Source: Verrucomicrobiota bacterium (lineage in GTDB: Bacteria > Verrucomicrobiota > Verrucomicrobiia > Methylacidiphilales > Verrucolacustridaceae). Taken from it: DNA of 12,899 bases. Below the pieces are notes generated by a model that did not search any database, was not told the DNA's origin, and worked only from the letters and a program-made list of their open reading frames with translations. Positions 1-6,600 of the stretch are shown here, piece by piece (within the stretch, counting starts at the first letter, position 1; every line of letters starts with the position of its first letter). The position numbers and the translations under genes are program-made. Where the stretch lies: positions 1 through 12,899 of the forward strand of contig RHAF01000030.1 of the NCBI GenBank assembly GCA_010028775.1. Reading direction: 5' to 3'.

Positions 1-614
1 CGCAGGACTCGCGCACAGGCGTCCGCCGTGGCCCCGGTCGTGAAGATATCGTCACAAATTAGCAACCGGAGCCCCCGGGGGTCAAACCCCCGGGCTAGGG
101 CCAAGGCTCCCCGAAGATTCCTTAACCGCTCCGATCGCCGCAGGCGGGCTTGGGGAATGGTCACCTTTTCCCGGATCAAACCCTCCCGCACCGGGAGCCC
201 TGTCTTGTTCGCCATCCAGCGCGTCACCTCCAGGCTCTGGTTGAACCCCCTTCTTCTCTTACGCCATGGATGCAGGGGTACCGGAATCAGCGCATCCCAG
301 CTTTCGGCCCCATAATGCTCGCGGAAACCATCCCATAACCAGCGACCCAGCCAGGGTCGCAGGGGGTACTGGCGCCCATACTTGAATCGCAGGATCGCCT
401 CACGTACGGAGCCGACCGCCCGGTAAGCCGCGCGAAGACGGCTCAAGGCCCATTTTCTTTTTTCACAGTTCGCGCAGACAAAGGAATCGGCCAAGGGACG
501 CGGATAGGGCTCGGCGCATCGCTCGCAGAAAGGTCTCTCCAGCCGGACCCACGGCCGCGGGGGCCTGGCTGCCGGAAAGATCAGGCCCAGGGCGGATTCA
601 ATCCAGATGCGCAC
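1..614 (-). CDS. comF: ComF family phosphoribosyltransferase-like protein (3' end outside window)
   Basis: About 204 residues are visible and the C-terminus runs off the left edge. Two CxxC pairs (C30/C33 and C47/C50) form an N-terminal zinc-binding region. A PRPP-binding loop of the type I phosphoribosyltransferase fold follows, ICDDIFTTGATA at about 186-197. The middle motifs IPVPLHPWRKRRRGFNQS and the RLRNLRGA stretch are also typical of ComF. Family members are linked to DNA uptake in competent bacteria, though many are found outside known competence systems, so the cellular role here is open. The likely start is GTG at 614, inside the last codons of the CPBP gene (17-base overlap); no ATG or GTG lies just upstream in frame. 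Oddity: the CxxC pair that many ComF proteins carry just after the first hydrophobic stretch (LIFP) is missing here. Family call is firm, start moderately so. Confidence 0.88.
   Translation of the reverse strand, partial: MRIWIESALGLIFPAARPPRPWVRLERPFCERCAEPYPRPLADSFVCANCEKRKWALSRLRAAYRAVGSVREAILRFKYGRQYPLRPWLGRWLWDGFREHYGAESWDALIPVPLHPWRKRRRGFNQSLEVTRWMANKTGLPVREGLIREKVTIPQARLRRSERLRNLRGALALARGFDPRGLRLLICDDIFTTGATADACARVL
74..94. repeat. Perfect 9-bp GC-rich inverted repeat inside comF
   Basis: CCCGGGGGT at 74-82 is followed by a 3-base loop and its exact reverse complement at 86-94. It lies within the comF coding region, over codons for an Arg-Gly-Phe-Asp-Pro-Arg stretch. It may simply reflect GC-rich codon choice. 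No T tract follows, so it does not look like an intrinsic terminator. Confidence 0.5.
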
Positions 615-1482
615 GGAGCGGTTTTCCCATGAGGAGAAAAAACAAGAGGAGAAGAACGAGAAACGGCAGAGGCCCGGATTCCAGCGAGGGACCCCACCAA
701 CCGGGAGTAGCCTGGGAAACTTCCGGAAAGGAGGCCTCCGCCCAACGCACACCCGCCACCCAACCGGCATGAAGACCCGTCGCCGCCCATAGGCTTCCCC
801 GCACCCAGGTCATTCGGGAAAGAACCAAACCCGCCACCCCCAAACCCGCCAACCGCCAAAGATCCACCGGGCTAGACCATAACTCCAAACGGCCCCAGGC
901 GAAAAATCCGTCCATCCATCCCGATTCCGGGCCGGACAAGGGACGGATAAAATGAACGAGGGAAAAAAGAATCGCGTTCACCCCCAACAAAACTTCGGCC
1001 GGGCGGTAAGTCATCGCCTTCCACCAGGCCATCCCCAGAACCCCGCGGAAAAAGAATTCTTCCAAAACCCCCACCAAAATCCCCGTGGCCAAGGCCCCCG
1101 TCAAAACATCAAATCCAGGCACTCCCGCCCACTTTCTCACACCCAACCAGGCCTGTAACCCAGCCACCACACCGACCATCCCCATCCCCACCACCAGCCA
1201 GAGGGCGGCACGCGTCAGCGCACTTTTCCAACCGGGGGAACGGTAAAATCTTTTTGAATGGTCCCTCCAAAACCAAAGCAAGATCGGAACCAACGCCAGG
1301 GCCACAGCCAGCTGCACCCGGCCAAAAATTCTGGGAAAAGGAAACATCCCCGGCGCCCAGCGTTCGACGAGTTGGGCCACCGGATGAGCCAAAGCCCCGG
1401 TTAGAAAGACCCAAAAACCCAAAAAACCGAGGATTCCAGCCATCCCGCGCTTCATCCGCGTATCTTGCACACCCATCGTCAC
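598..1482 (-). CDS. CPBP family intramembrane metalloprotease (CAAX protease/Abi-like)
   Basis: This is a 294-residue, very hydrophobic protein with several membrane segments, around 14-32, 56-71, 93-112, 128-140, 164-178, 210-222 and 272-285. All three core motifs of the CPBP (Abi, type II CAAX prenyl protease) family are visible: EEFFFR at 141-146 with the glutamate pair and arginine, FSLVH at 173-177, and a third histidine in GLHAGW at 237-241. In the family these glutamates and histidines bind the catalytic metal within the membrane. The substrate cannot be read from the sequence; bacterial members serve in protein processing, bacteriocin immunity and unknown roles. The longest start is GTG at 1482, with AAGG about 10 bases upstream. 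ATG at 1476 or 1455 are alternatives. The 3' end overlaps the start of comF, so the two are probably co-transcribed. The gene is divergent from accA. Confidence 0.85.
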   Translation of the reverse strand: MTMGVQDTRMKRGMAGILGFLGFWVFLTGALAHPVAQLVERWAPGMFPFPRIFGRVQLAVALALVPILLWFWRDHSKRFYRSPGWKSALTRAALWLVVGMGMVGVVAGLQAWLGVRKWAGVPGFDVLTGALATGILVGVLEEFFFRGVLGMAWWKAMTYRPAEVLLGVNAILFSLVHFIRPLSGPESGWMDGFFAWGRLELWSSPVDLWRLAGLGVAGLVLSRMTWVRGSLWAATGLHAGWVAGVRWAEASFPEVSQATPGWWGPSLESGPLPFLVLLLLFFLLMGKPLRAHLD

Positions 1483-1513
1483 TTACGGCCAACCTTTTTA
1501 CCCTACCCCAGCG

Positions 1514-1543
1514 TTGCCCCCCACAGGCTGCATCGGCTATTCT
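1514..1543 (+). promoter_or_regulatory. Possible sigma-70 type promoter for accA
   Basis: TTGCCC at 1514-1519 and TATTCT at 1538-1543 are 18 bp apart, each with four of six matches to the -35 and -10 consensus. They sit in the 75-bp divergent gap between the CPBP gene and accA. Transcription would begin around 1550, leaving a leader of only about 8 bases. That agrees with the absence of any Shine-Dalgarno sequence before the accA ATG. The match is weak and could be chance. Confidence 0.25.
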
Positions 1544-1557
1544 CTTCCATTCAACCC

Positions 1558-2529
1558 ATGGCAGAAGCACGCCCCATCGCCCCGCTCGAGTTCGAAAAAC
1601 CGCTCGCCGAACTGGAAAAGCGGATTGAGGAACTTCGCAATTTATCGGGAAAACAGAGGTTGGGAGCAGAGGAGGATCTGCACTCCCTGCAAAAGAAGCT
1701 CGAGGAGGCCCGCCGGGAGGTTTACGGCAATCTCACCCCTTGGCAGCGCGTGCAGATCGTCCGACACCCCCAGCGTCCCTACCTGCTGGATTACCTCCGC
1801 CTCGGGGCCACCGAAGTGGTGGAGTTGGGCGGAGACCGGGCTTACGGAGATGACCACGCCCTGATCGGCGGTTTGGCCACCCTGGGAAAACAACGGATTG
1901 TCTATCTCGGTCATCAAAAGGGTCGCGACACCAAGGAAAACCTCATGCGGAACTTTGGCTGTGCTCATCCCGAGGGATACCGCAAGGCTCTCCGTCTGAT
2001 GCGACTGGCGGACAGGTTTCATTTGCCGGTGGTTAGTTTCATTGATACCCCCGGCGCCTTCCCTGGCGTGCCGAGCGAGGAGCGTCACATCGCCGAGGCG
2101 ATCGCCGTGAATATCCGTGAAATGTTCAATCTCCGCGTACCCGTGGTCGCTGTCGTGATCGGCGAAGGCGGCAGTGGCGGGGCTCTTGGGATCGGGGTGG
2201 CCGACCGCGTGCTCATCCTGGAAAACGCCTACTACTCCGTCATCTCACCCGAGGGTTGCGCCAGCATTCTCTGGAAAGACCGGGCCTTCGCCCCCCAGGC
2301 CGCCGAAGCCCTGCGCATCTCGGCCAAACATCTTCTGGAACTTGGGCTGGTCGATGAGGTGATTCCCGAGCCGGAGGGCGGCGCCCACCGGGACTGGGAG
2401 ACCACGGTGAAGGCCTGCATGGAGAAAGTTTCCAAGCACCTCGAGGAACTCTCCCGGCTCGCACCGGAGAAACTTCTCTCCTCCCGCCAGGAGCGCTACC
2501 GCGCGATCGGCTCCGTCCAGGAAAATTGA
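1558..2529 (+). CDS. accA: Acetyl-CoA carboxylase carboxyltransferase subunit alpha
   Basis: The product has 323 residues, close to the usual length of about 320 for AccA. With AccD it forms the carboxyltransferase that moves the carboxyl group from biotin on AccB to acetyl-CoA, giving malonyl-CoA for fatty acid synthesis in the cytoplasm. The N-terminal part (about 1-60) is the charged helical region typical of AccA. The crotonase-fold core contains GDRAYGDDHALIGG at 92-105, GHQKGRDTKEN at 118-128, the FGCAHPEGYRKALRL stretch, IDTPGAFPG at 162-170, GEGGSGGALGIG at 202-213 and the YSVISPEGCASILWKD stretch. The ATG at 1558 matches the usual N-terminus (EFEKPLAELEKRIEEL); the reading frame stays open upstream to 1465, but that extension is not AccA-like and overlaps the divergent CPBP start. 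No accB, accC or accD lies nearby, so the subunits are dispersed, which is common. Confidence 0.97.
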   Translation: MAEARPIAPLEFEKPLAELEKRIEELRNLSGKQRLGAEEDLHSLQKKLEEARREVYGNLTPWQRVQIVRHPQRPYLLDYLRLGATEVVELGGDRAYGDDHALIGGLATLGKQRIVYLGHQKGRDTKENLMRNFGCAHPEGYRKALRLMRLADRFHLPVVSFIDTPGAFPGVPSEERHIAEAIAVNIREMFNLRVPVVAVVIGEGGSGGALGIGVADRVLILENAYYSVISPEGCASILWKDRAFAPQAAEALRISAKHLLELGLVDEVIPEPEGGAHRDWETTVKACMEKVSKHLEELSRLAPEKLLSSRQERYRAIGSVQEN

Positions 2530-2544
2530 GCCGATCGGCGGCTC
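2522..2544 (-). terminator. Candidate hairpin terminator after the McsA-like gene, overlapping the accA stop
   Basis: GAGCCG at 2528-2533 and CGGCTC at 2539-2544 form a 6-bp GC-rich stem with a 5-base loop. Read on the minus strand, the stem is followed by AATTTTC, a short U tract. It begins 22 bases after the McsA-like stop codon, a good position for an intrinsic terminator of that gene. On the plus strand no T tract follows, so it is a poor terminator for accA. The accA TGA (2527-2529) lies in its left arm. Confidence 0.4.
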
Positions 2545-2566
2545 CCAGCACCGACCGGCCGGATTC

Positions 2567-3106
2567 TCAGCCTTCCTCCCCGATTTTCCCCAGCTCGTCG
2601 CGGATACGGGCCGCCTCCTCAAACTGCTCTTTGCCCACCGCGGAGGCCAAGTCATCCTGCAACCGTTTCTTGCGGAGTTTTCTCATCGCCTTTGGCACCT
2701 TGCCGGCATGCCGGTTGCCTTTTTGGCAGTCATTCAGCACATCCTGCAGGAGATTGGAAAAAACCGCGTAACACTCGCCGCAACCCAACCGACCCGTTTT
2801 GCGCACATCCTCTGAGGTGAAGCCACAGCTGGGACAACGATTGGAGGCCGCGGGGGTTGGCGTGGGAATCAGCAGGGTCTTGGCGGAGATCTCCTTGATC
2901 TCGTTCTCCACCGCCGCCGCGGGATCTTCCTTGCCTTTGCTGGCGGCCAGTTTGGAGACCGACGCCCAAACGTCGAAATCCACCAGGTCCTTCTGGGACA
3001 ATTGGGGAATACATTTTTCACAGACATGCACATCGATGGATTTGCCGTTCACCAGTTTACTCAAGTGGCAGGTCGCTTGGTTGCCTGGACAGAACGTGCA
3101 CTCCAT
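2567..3106 (-). CDS. mcsA: McsA-like zinc finger and UVR motif protein
   Basis: The product has 179 residues, matching McsA of Bacillus (about 185). Four CxxC pairs are visible: C3/C6, C29/C32, C91/C94 and C109/C112. The layout follows McsA: CTFC with a nearby VNGKSIDVHVCEKC region, a variable acidic and Pro/Thr-rich linker (about 55-90), then the CPSCG and RLGCGECY zinc site, NRHAGKVPK at 131-139 and a C-terminal UVR motif (about 147-176). In Firmicutes McsA binds and activates the arginine kinase McsB, which marks proteins for ClpCP, and shares an operon with mcsB, clpC and ctsR. None of those genes is here. The gene converges with accA and is divergent from the methyltransferase, with only 15 bp between the two starts. 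The ATG at 3106 has no clear Shine-Dalgarno sequence. The family call is firm; the function without McsB in view is inference. Confidence 0.88.
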   Translation of the reverse strand: MECTFCPGNQATCHLSKLVNGKSIDVHVCEKCIPQLSQKDLVDFDVWASVSKLAASKGKEDPAAAVENEIKEISAKTLLIPTPTPAASNRCPSCGFTSEDVRKTGRLGCGECYAVFSNLLQDVLNDCQKGNRHAGKVPKAMRKLRKKRLQDDLASAVGKEQFEEAARIRDELGKIGEEG

Positions 3107-3121
3107 AAAGGTAATTTAACC

Positions 3122-4039
3122 GTGACCGCCCCATTTCGCAAACCCCGCCCCGCCGATCCCGTGTGGTTGTCGGGAGCGATTTGGAAAGAAATCGAAAAGA
3201 CCGGGACTTCGGCTTTTCTTGCCGCCTGTTCCCCGGGCATCCGTTTGGAGCGATGGGGTGACACCCTCCGCGCCCTGGTCTCCCCCTCCCTCGCCGCGGG
3301 GACCGAACCCTTCCTCCCCTCATCCCCTCCCGAAATTTCGTGGAAAGCCAATCGAGTCATCTGGCAGATCGATGGCGAAAAGACGGCCTCCCTTTCGCTG
3401 GGATCGGGATGGGAGACCGAGGTTCAGGAGTTGGGCCTGGGCTACGGCATCGATCTTAGTCCGGGAGTTGCCCCGGGGCTCTTTCCCGACCAAAGGGAAA
3501 ACCGCCTCACCCTCCGCTCCCTTCGCCCGAAATCCCTGCTCAATCTCTTTGCCCACACCTGTGCGTTCGGCGTCCTGGCCGCCTCCGAAGGTGCCGCCAC
3601 CCTGAACATCGACTCCTCCTCCCGGGCACTGGGCCGCGGCAAGGAAAACTACGCCCGTAACAAACTGGGCGGAACCGAGCACCGCTTTTGGGCAGAGGAC
3701 GTGCGGAAAGTTCTCCCCAGACTCATCCGTCGCGGGGAAAAGTTTGATGCCATTATTCTCGATCCACCCACCTTCGCCCACGGCGCCAAAGGCCGGGCCT
3801 TCCGCATCGCGCACGAACTGGAACCTCTTCTGATCTCCTGTCTGGCCCTCGCCTCCAGAAGGTGCGCCATCCTCGTATCCGTCAATCAATCCGGCACCGG
3901 CGAATCGGAGCTGGCCACAACCCTCCGTGAGATTCTCGCCCGGGAACAGGTGCGGGCCCGTCTTCGACCCGGCCACCGCCCCCCCGAAGTCCCGCCCGAG
4001 CGGATGCCCGCCACTCTCTGGATCTTTCGGGAGGATTGA
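3122..4039 (+). CDS. Class I SAM-dependent methyltransferase, RlmI/RlmK-like (COG1092 type)
   Basis: From the GTG at 3122 the product has 305 residues. Motifs in order: PGLFPDQRENR at 118-128, the hallmark of the RlmI/RlmK group; SAM-binding motif I in NLFAHTCAFG at 141-150; an acidic motif II in NIDSSSRAL; and the catalytic-type DPPTFA at 214-219. Relatives methylate cytosine or guanine bases of 23S rRNA, so an rRNA methyltransferase acting in the cytoplasm is likely, but the target base cannot be told. The N-terminal 110 residues do not look like the PUA domain of RlmI. The frame is open to 3002, but that would overlap the divergent McsA-like gene; GTG 3122 has AAAGG at 3107-3111, 10 bases upstream, and avoids the overlap. 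A small membrane protein gene follows after 32 bases and is probably co-transcribed. Confidence 0.85.
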   Translation: MTAPFRKPRPADPVWLSGAIWKEIEKTGTSAFLAACSPGIRLERWGDTLRALVSPSLAAGTEPFLPSSPPEISWKANRVIWQIDGEKTASLSLGSGWETEVQELGLGYGIDLSPGVAPGLFPDQRENRLTLRSLRPKSLLNLFAHTCAFGVLAASEGAATLNIDSSSRALGRGKENYARNKLGGTEHRFWAEDVRKVLPRLIRRGEKFDAIILDPPTFAHGAKGRAFRIAHELEPLLISCLALASRRCAILVSVNQSGTGESELATTLREILAREQVRARLRPGHRPPEVPPERMPATLWIFRED

Positions 4040-4071
4040 CACTCCCCCGTCCCGACCGAGATTGATCGCCC

Positions 4072-4608
4072 GTGAACGGCCTCCAAACCCTCGCCTCCTC
4101 CGCCCTCAATCTTTTTCGGGAATTCGTTCCCGGGGATCCGGACGCCGCGCGCTTCTGGCTCCAGATCGGGGGAGGGGCGCTGGCTCTTTGGATCGTCCTC
4201 GGAATCCTCCTGCGTTTTTTTGGATCGGAAAACGCACGCCCTGGACTTCTCTTTTTGGTCGCAACCCTCGGACTTACGCTGATGGCGGCCGGGCCCGCCG
4301 CGGTGGAAACCTACGGTCTCCCCTCCACCCCGCCTGCGGTCCTTTCCGTGGTGGAGACCGTCAGCCAGTGGGCGGCCCATCGCGCCCATCTCGAACCCTG
4401 GCCGGCACGGTCGGTTCTTCTCGCCGGCGGCATGGGGCTGAGCCTTCTTTTCCTGGTGGTTCCACTCACCCGTCTCACCTTCCGGGTGCCCGGATTTTTG
4501 GCATTGATCGCCTGGTTGGCTGCCTTGGCCATCGCCGGAACGGCCTCCGCCTTGATCCGATCCCACCTGCCGGGAAAACCGAGAATCCAAGTGTCCAAAC
4601 CGGGATGA
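4072..4608 (+). CDS. Hypothetical four-helix membrane protein
   Basis: I do not recognise this 178-residue protein. Four hydrophobic segments suited to crossing the membrane lie at about 29-49, 57-75, 114-132 and 141-162, with a polar stretch of about 38 residues between the second and third. The C-terminal tail (RSHLPGKPRIQVSKPG) is basic, so it probably faces the cytoplasm. No catalytic motif or signal peptide is evident. The start is GTG at 4072, 32 bases after the methyltransferase stop, and no good Shine-Dalgarno sequence is seen. A competing frame over the same DNA gives an Arg/Pro/Gly-rich product typical of a GC-rich shadow, while this frame gives clean hydrophobic helices; I therefore take this one as real. 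It converges with the acyltransferase gene 22 bases downstream. Confidence 0.7.
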   Translation: MNGLQTLASSALNLFREFVPGDPDAARFWLQIGGGALALWIVLGILLRFFGSENARPGLLFLVATLGLTLMAAGPAAVETYGLPSTPPAVLSVVETVSQWAAHRAHLEPWPARSVLLAGGMGLSLLFLVVPLTRLTFRVPGFLALIAWLAALAIAGTASALIRSHLPGKPRIQVSKPG

Positions 4609-4613
4609 CCCGG
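4600..4613. terminator. Weak hairpin in the convergent gap, possible bidirectional terminator
   Basis: CCGGG at 4600-4604 and CCCGG at 4609-4613 form a 5-bp stem with a 4-base loop across the stop codon of the membrane protein gene. Neither strand has more than three Ts after it, so any termination would be weak or Rho-dependent. Confidence 0.2.
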
Positions 4614-4630
4614 CCAGACGGAACAAACAA

Positions 4631-5254
4631 CTAATCTCCCAGCGCCTTTTCCAGTTTGTGGCGGATGTGATCAAAACCCCCGCTTTTTTTCGGTGCGGGA
4701 ACCTCGGGCCCCACCACCACCCGGCAGAGGGACCCCGGTTGAGGAATCTGGAACCGGTCCCACGAAGGCAATTCCCACTTGCGGCTCAGGTGGGTCGTCA
4801 CGGGAATGATCGGTCGGCCACTGGCCTCCGCAACCGCCAAGACCCCGTCCTGAACCATCCCTTTCGGGCCCCGGGGCCCGTCGGGCGTGATGCCGATGTC
4901 ACGGGCTGCTTTTTTTTCCAACTCCCTGACCATCTCCCGCAACGCCCCAAGCCCTCCTCTCGAGCTCGATCCCCGCACCCCGTCTATGCCAAACCGGTTC
5001 ATGATCCGGGTGATGAATTCCCCGTCCCGGCTGCGGCTGACCAACATCAGCATCCTGCGGCCGGGGCAGAACCGCTTGTAAAGATACGGCATCATCAGGA
5101 TGCGGTTGTGCCAGAACGCAAAAATTCTCGGTTGATCGGGATCCCTCGGTAAAATTTCGTGGGGATCCTCCAGACGAAACCGCAGGGTCAGGGCCAAAGA
5201 CCGGATGAAAAGAGCGATGACCGGCGGACTGTTCCAGGCGAGAAAACGTTTCAT
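4631..5254 (-). CDS. DUF374 family lysophospholipid acyltransferase-like protein
   Basis: The 207-residue product belongs to the DUF374 (COG2121) branch of the lysophospholipid acyltransferases. Visible motifs are FWHNRILMMP at 47-56 with the presumed catalytic histidine (H49), SRSRDGE at 73-79, VRGSSSRGG at 93-101 and DGPRGPKG at 125-132. A hydrophobic N-terminal helix (about 10-25) suggests attachment to the inner face of the cytoplasmic membrane. Family members are thought to transfer acyl chains to lipid or lipid A-like acceptors, but the acceptor is unknown here. The ATG at 5254 overlaps the stop of the MFS gene as ATGA, a strong sign of translational coupling. A GTG 24 bases further upstream is in frame but less likely. 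An A8 run on the coding strand (4910-4917) encodes Glu-Lys-Lys. Confidence 0.87.
   Translation of the reverse strand: MKRFLAWNSPPVIALFIRSLALTLRFRLEDPHEILPRDPDQPRIFAFWHNRILMMPYLYKRFCPGRRMLMLVSRSRDGEFITRIMNRFGIDGVRGSSSRGGLGALREMVRELEKKAARDIGITPDGPRGPKGMVQDGVLAVAEASGRPIIPVTTHLSRKWELPSWDRFQIPQPGSLCRVVVGPEVPAPKKSGGFDHIRHKLEKALGD
4865..4880. repeat. 16-bp perfect GC palindrome within the DUF374 gene
   Basis: CGGGCCCCGGGGCCCG is its own reverse complement. It encodes the conserved DGPRGPK motif of the acyltransferase, so the protein sequence and GC-rich codon choice probably explain it. Confidence 0.4.
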
Positions 5255-6600
5255 GGGAGGGCTCGGCGGTTCCACCACCGGGTGATGGATTTCCAGGGAG
5301 TCTCCAACACCAGCTCACGGAGAAGCTCCTCCGTCGTGGCCGCCTTGGATTCGTGGACACTTCGCAGTGCGATCATTCCCGGCAACAGAATGGCCACCAA
5401 AACGGCGTAGAGAATGACAAATCCGTTGATCTGCCAATCCGTTCCGTAATGGATGCCCTGCAGGGCATCGGTCAAAAGACCCCACCCCAGCGGGGCCAAG
5501 CCAGCCACCAGACTGGCCGCCACGCTGAAAAGGGCGAAAAAGTGGCTCCGCCCCATGACCGGCACAGTTCCCATCAAAAGGCGCATATGGGCGCTGTTGT
5601 AGAGCGCCAGCCCAATCCCAGCTGTCACCTGCTGGAGAAGAATGGTCTTTGCGTTGAAGGGGAGAAGATGCGCCGCCACGGATCCCCACCCCAGCCAATG
5701 GAAGGCCAGGATGAACCCGGCCAGAAAAAGCACCGGTCGGCTGCCTGCCCGGTCCAGAATCTTCCCCGCCCAAAGGGAGGTTAGGATGTAAAAAATCCCC
5801 CAGATCAGCTGCAAGACCATGAATTTCGAATCCGTACAGCCCAGTTGGTCTCGGGCAAAGGGAATGAAAATCAGTCCACCCCCGGACATCGCCAGCATCA
5901 TGATCGCGTGAAACACCAGTAGCCTCAGGAAAGGAGGATGACCCAGCATCGCCCGCCAGGGAATCCCCTCCTCGCTATTGCTTTTGGCCGTCGGGGTGTC
6001 CGGAATCCTCCGGAGAAAAATCAGGGAAAATCCTGCCAGGACCATGCTCACCGCAAAAAGCAGGCCGAAGGCCTGGGGACGGTCGGTATGGCCCAAAAAC
6101 CATCCGGTGAGAGCCACGGTCAAAAGGAGGGCGGTTTGCGAGGCGGCTTGGTCGATCGTCAAAAACCTTCCGCGCACGGATTCGGGGACGATGGCGCTGA
6201 TCCAGGGAAGATACCCGCTGAGGGAAATTCCCCGCGCCGTGTTGAAGAGGAAAAGCAGGAAAATCACCAAAATCTGCCGCGAGGCCACATCCATCGGCAG
6301 GGGCAGGCCCGCCACCAGGGCGATGGCCCCGATCATCACACTCCGGCTGGTCCAGCCCCGCAGGACGAAGGAGCGGTATCCGATTCTTTCGACGAAACGC
6401 GCGGCAGGAATCTGGAAAATGTTCAGCAACGCCGAAAGACAGGCCAACACGCCGAGCACGGTGGCCGAGGCCCCGAGTTTTTTAAAGTAAAGCATCATGG
6501 GCAATCCCATGATCAGATAAAAGGAGCTGGTGTTGAAAACCTGAAAGAGAAAGGCGTTGAGCAGCGGACCCCGGGCCAGCCCGATGCCGCTCCCGTTCAC
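5251..6600 (-). CDS. MFS family transporter
   Basis: The 449-residue protein has about twelve hydrophobic helices in two groups of six, split by a polar loop at about 200-218, the major facilitator superfamily plan. The loop between helices 2 and 3 reads ERIGYRSFVLRGW (71-83), a variant of the MFS signature, and the helix 4-5 loop contains PESVRGRF (139-146). A second-half loop, GKILDRAGSRPV (279-290), matches the corresponding signature. The substrate cannot be read from the sequence. The GTG start at 6600 overlaps the lysS stop as GTGA, and the stop overlaps the acyltransferase start as ATGA, so the three are probably translated in a coupled way. Pairing with a lipid acyltransferase recalls the LplT/Aas lysophospholipid system of enterobacteria, but that is only an analogy. 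Confidence 0.88.
   Translation of the reverse strand: MNGSGIGLARGPLLNAFLFQVFNTSSFYLIMGLPMMLYFKKLGASATVLGVLACLSALLNIFQIPAARFVERIGYRSFVLRGWTSRSVMIGAIALVAGLPLPMDVASRQILVIFLLFLFNTARGISLSGYLPWISAIVPESVRGRFLTIDQAASQTALLLTVALTGWFLGHTDRPQAFGLLFAVSMVLAGFSLIFLRRIPDTPTAKSNSEEGIPWRAMLGHPPFLRLLVFHAIMMLAMSGGGLIFIPFARDQLGCTDSKFMVLQLIWGIFYILTSLWAGKILDRAGSRPVLFLAGFILAFHWLGWGSVAAHLLPFNAKTILLQQVTAGIGLALYNSAHMRLLMGTVPVMGRSHFFALFSVAASLVAGLAPLGWGLLTDALQGIHYGTDWQINGFVILYAVLVAILLPGMIALRSVHESKAATTEELLRELVLETPWKSITRWWNRRALP

Noticed and set aside
3081..3109. TTGCCT and CATAAA, 17 bp apart, as a promoter for the methyltransferase
   Set aside because: It would put the transcript start about 5 bases before the GTG, downstream of the AAAGG ribosome site that supports that start; the two signals contradict each other.
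3927..4634. A 235-codon plus-strand frame overlapping the membrane protein gene
   Set aside because: It would start inside the methyltransferase and has an Arg/Pro-rich composition typical of a frame shadow.
3886..4674. A 262-codon minus-strand open frame opposite the methyltransferase end and membrane protein gene
   Set aside because: Its product is dominated by Gly, Arg and Ser with no hydrophobic core, unlike the clean membrane helices of the plus-strand gene.
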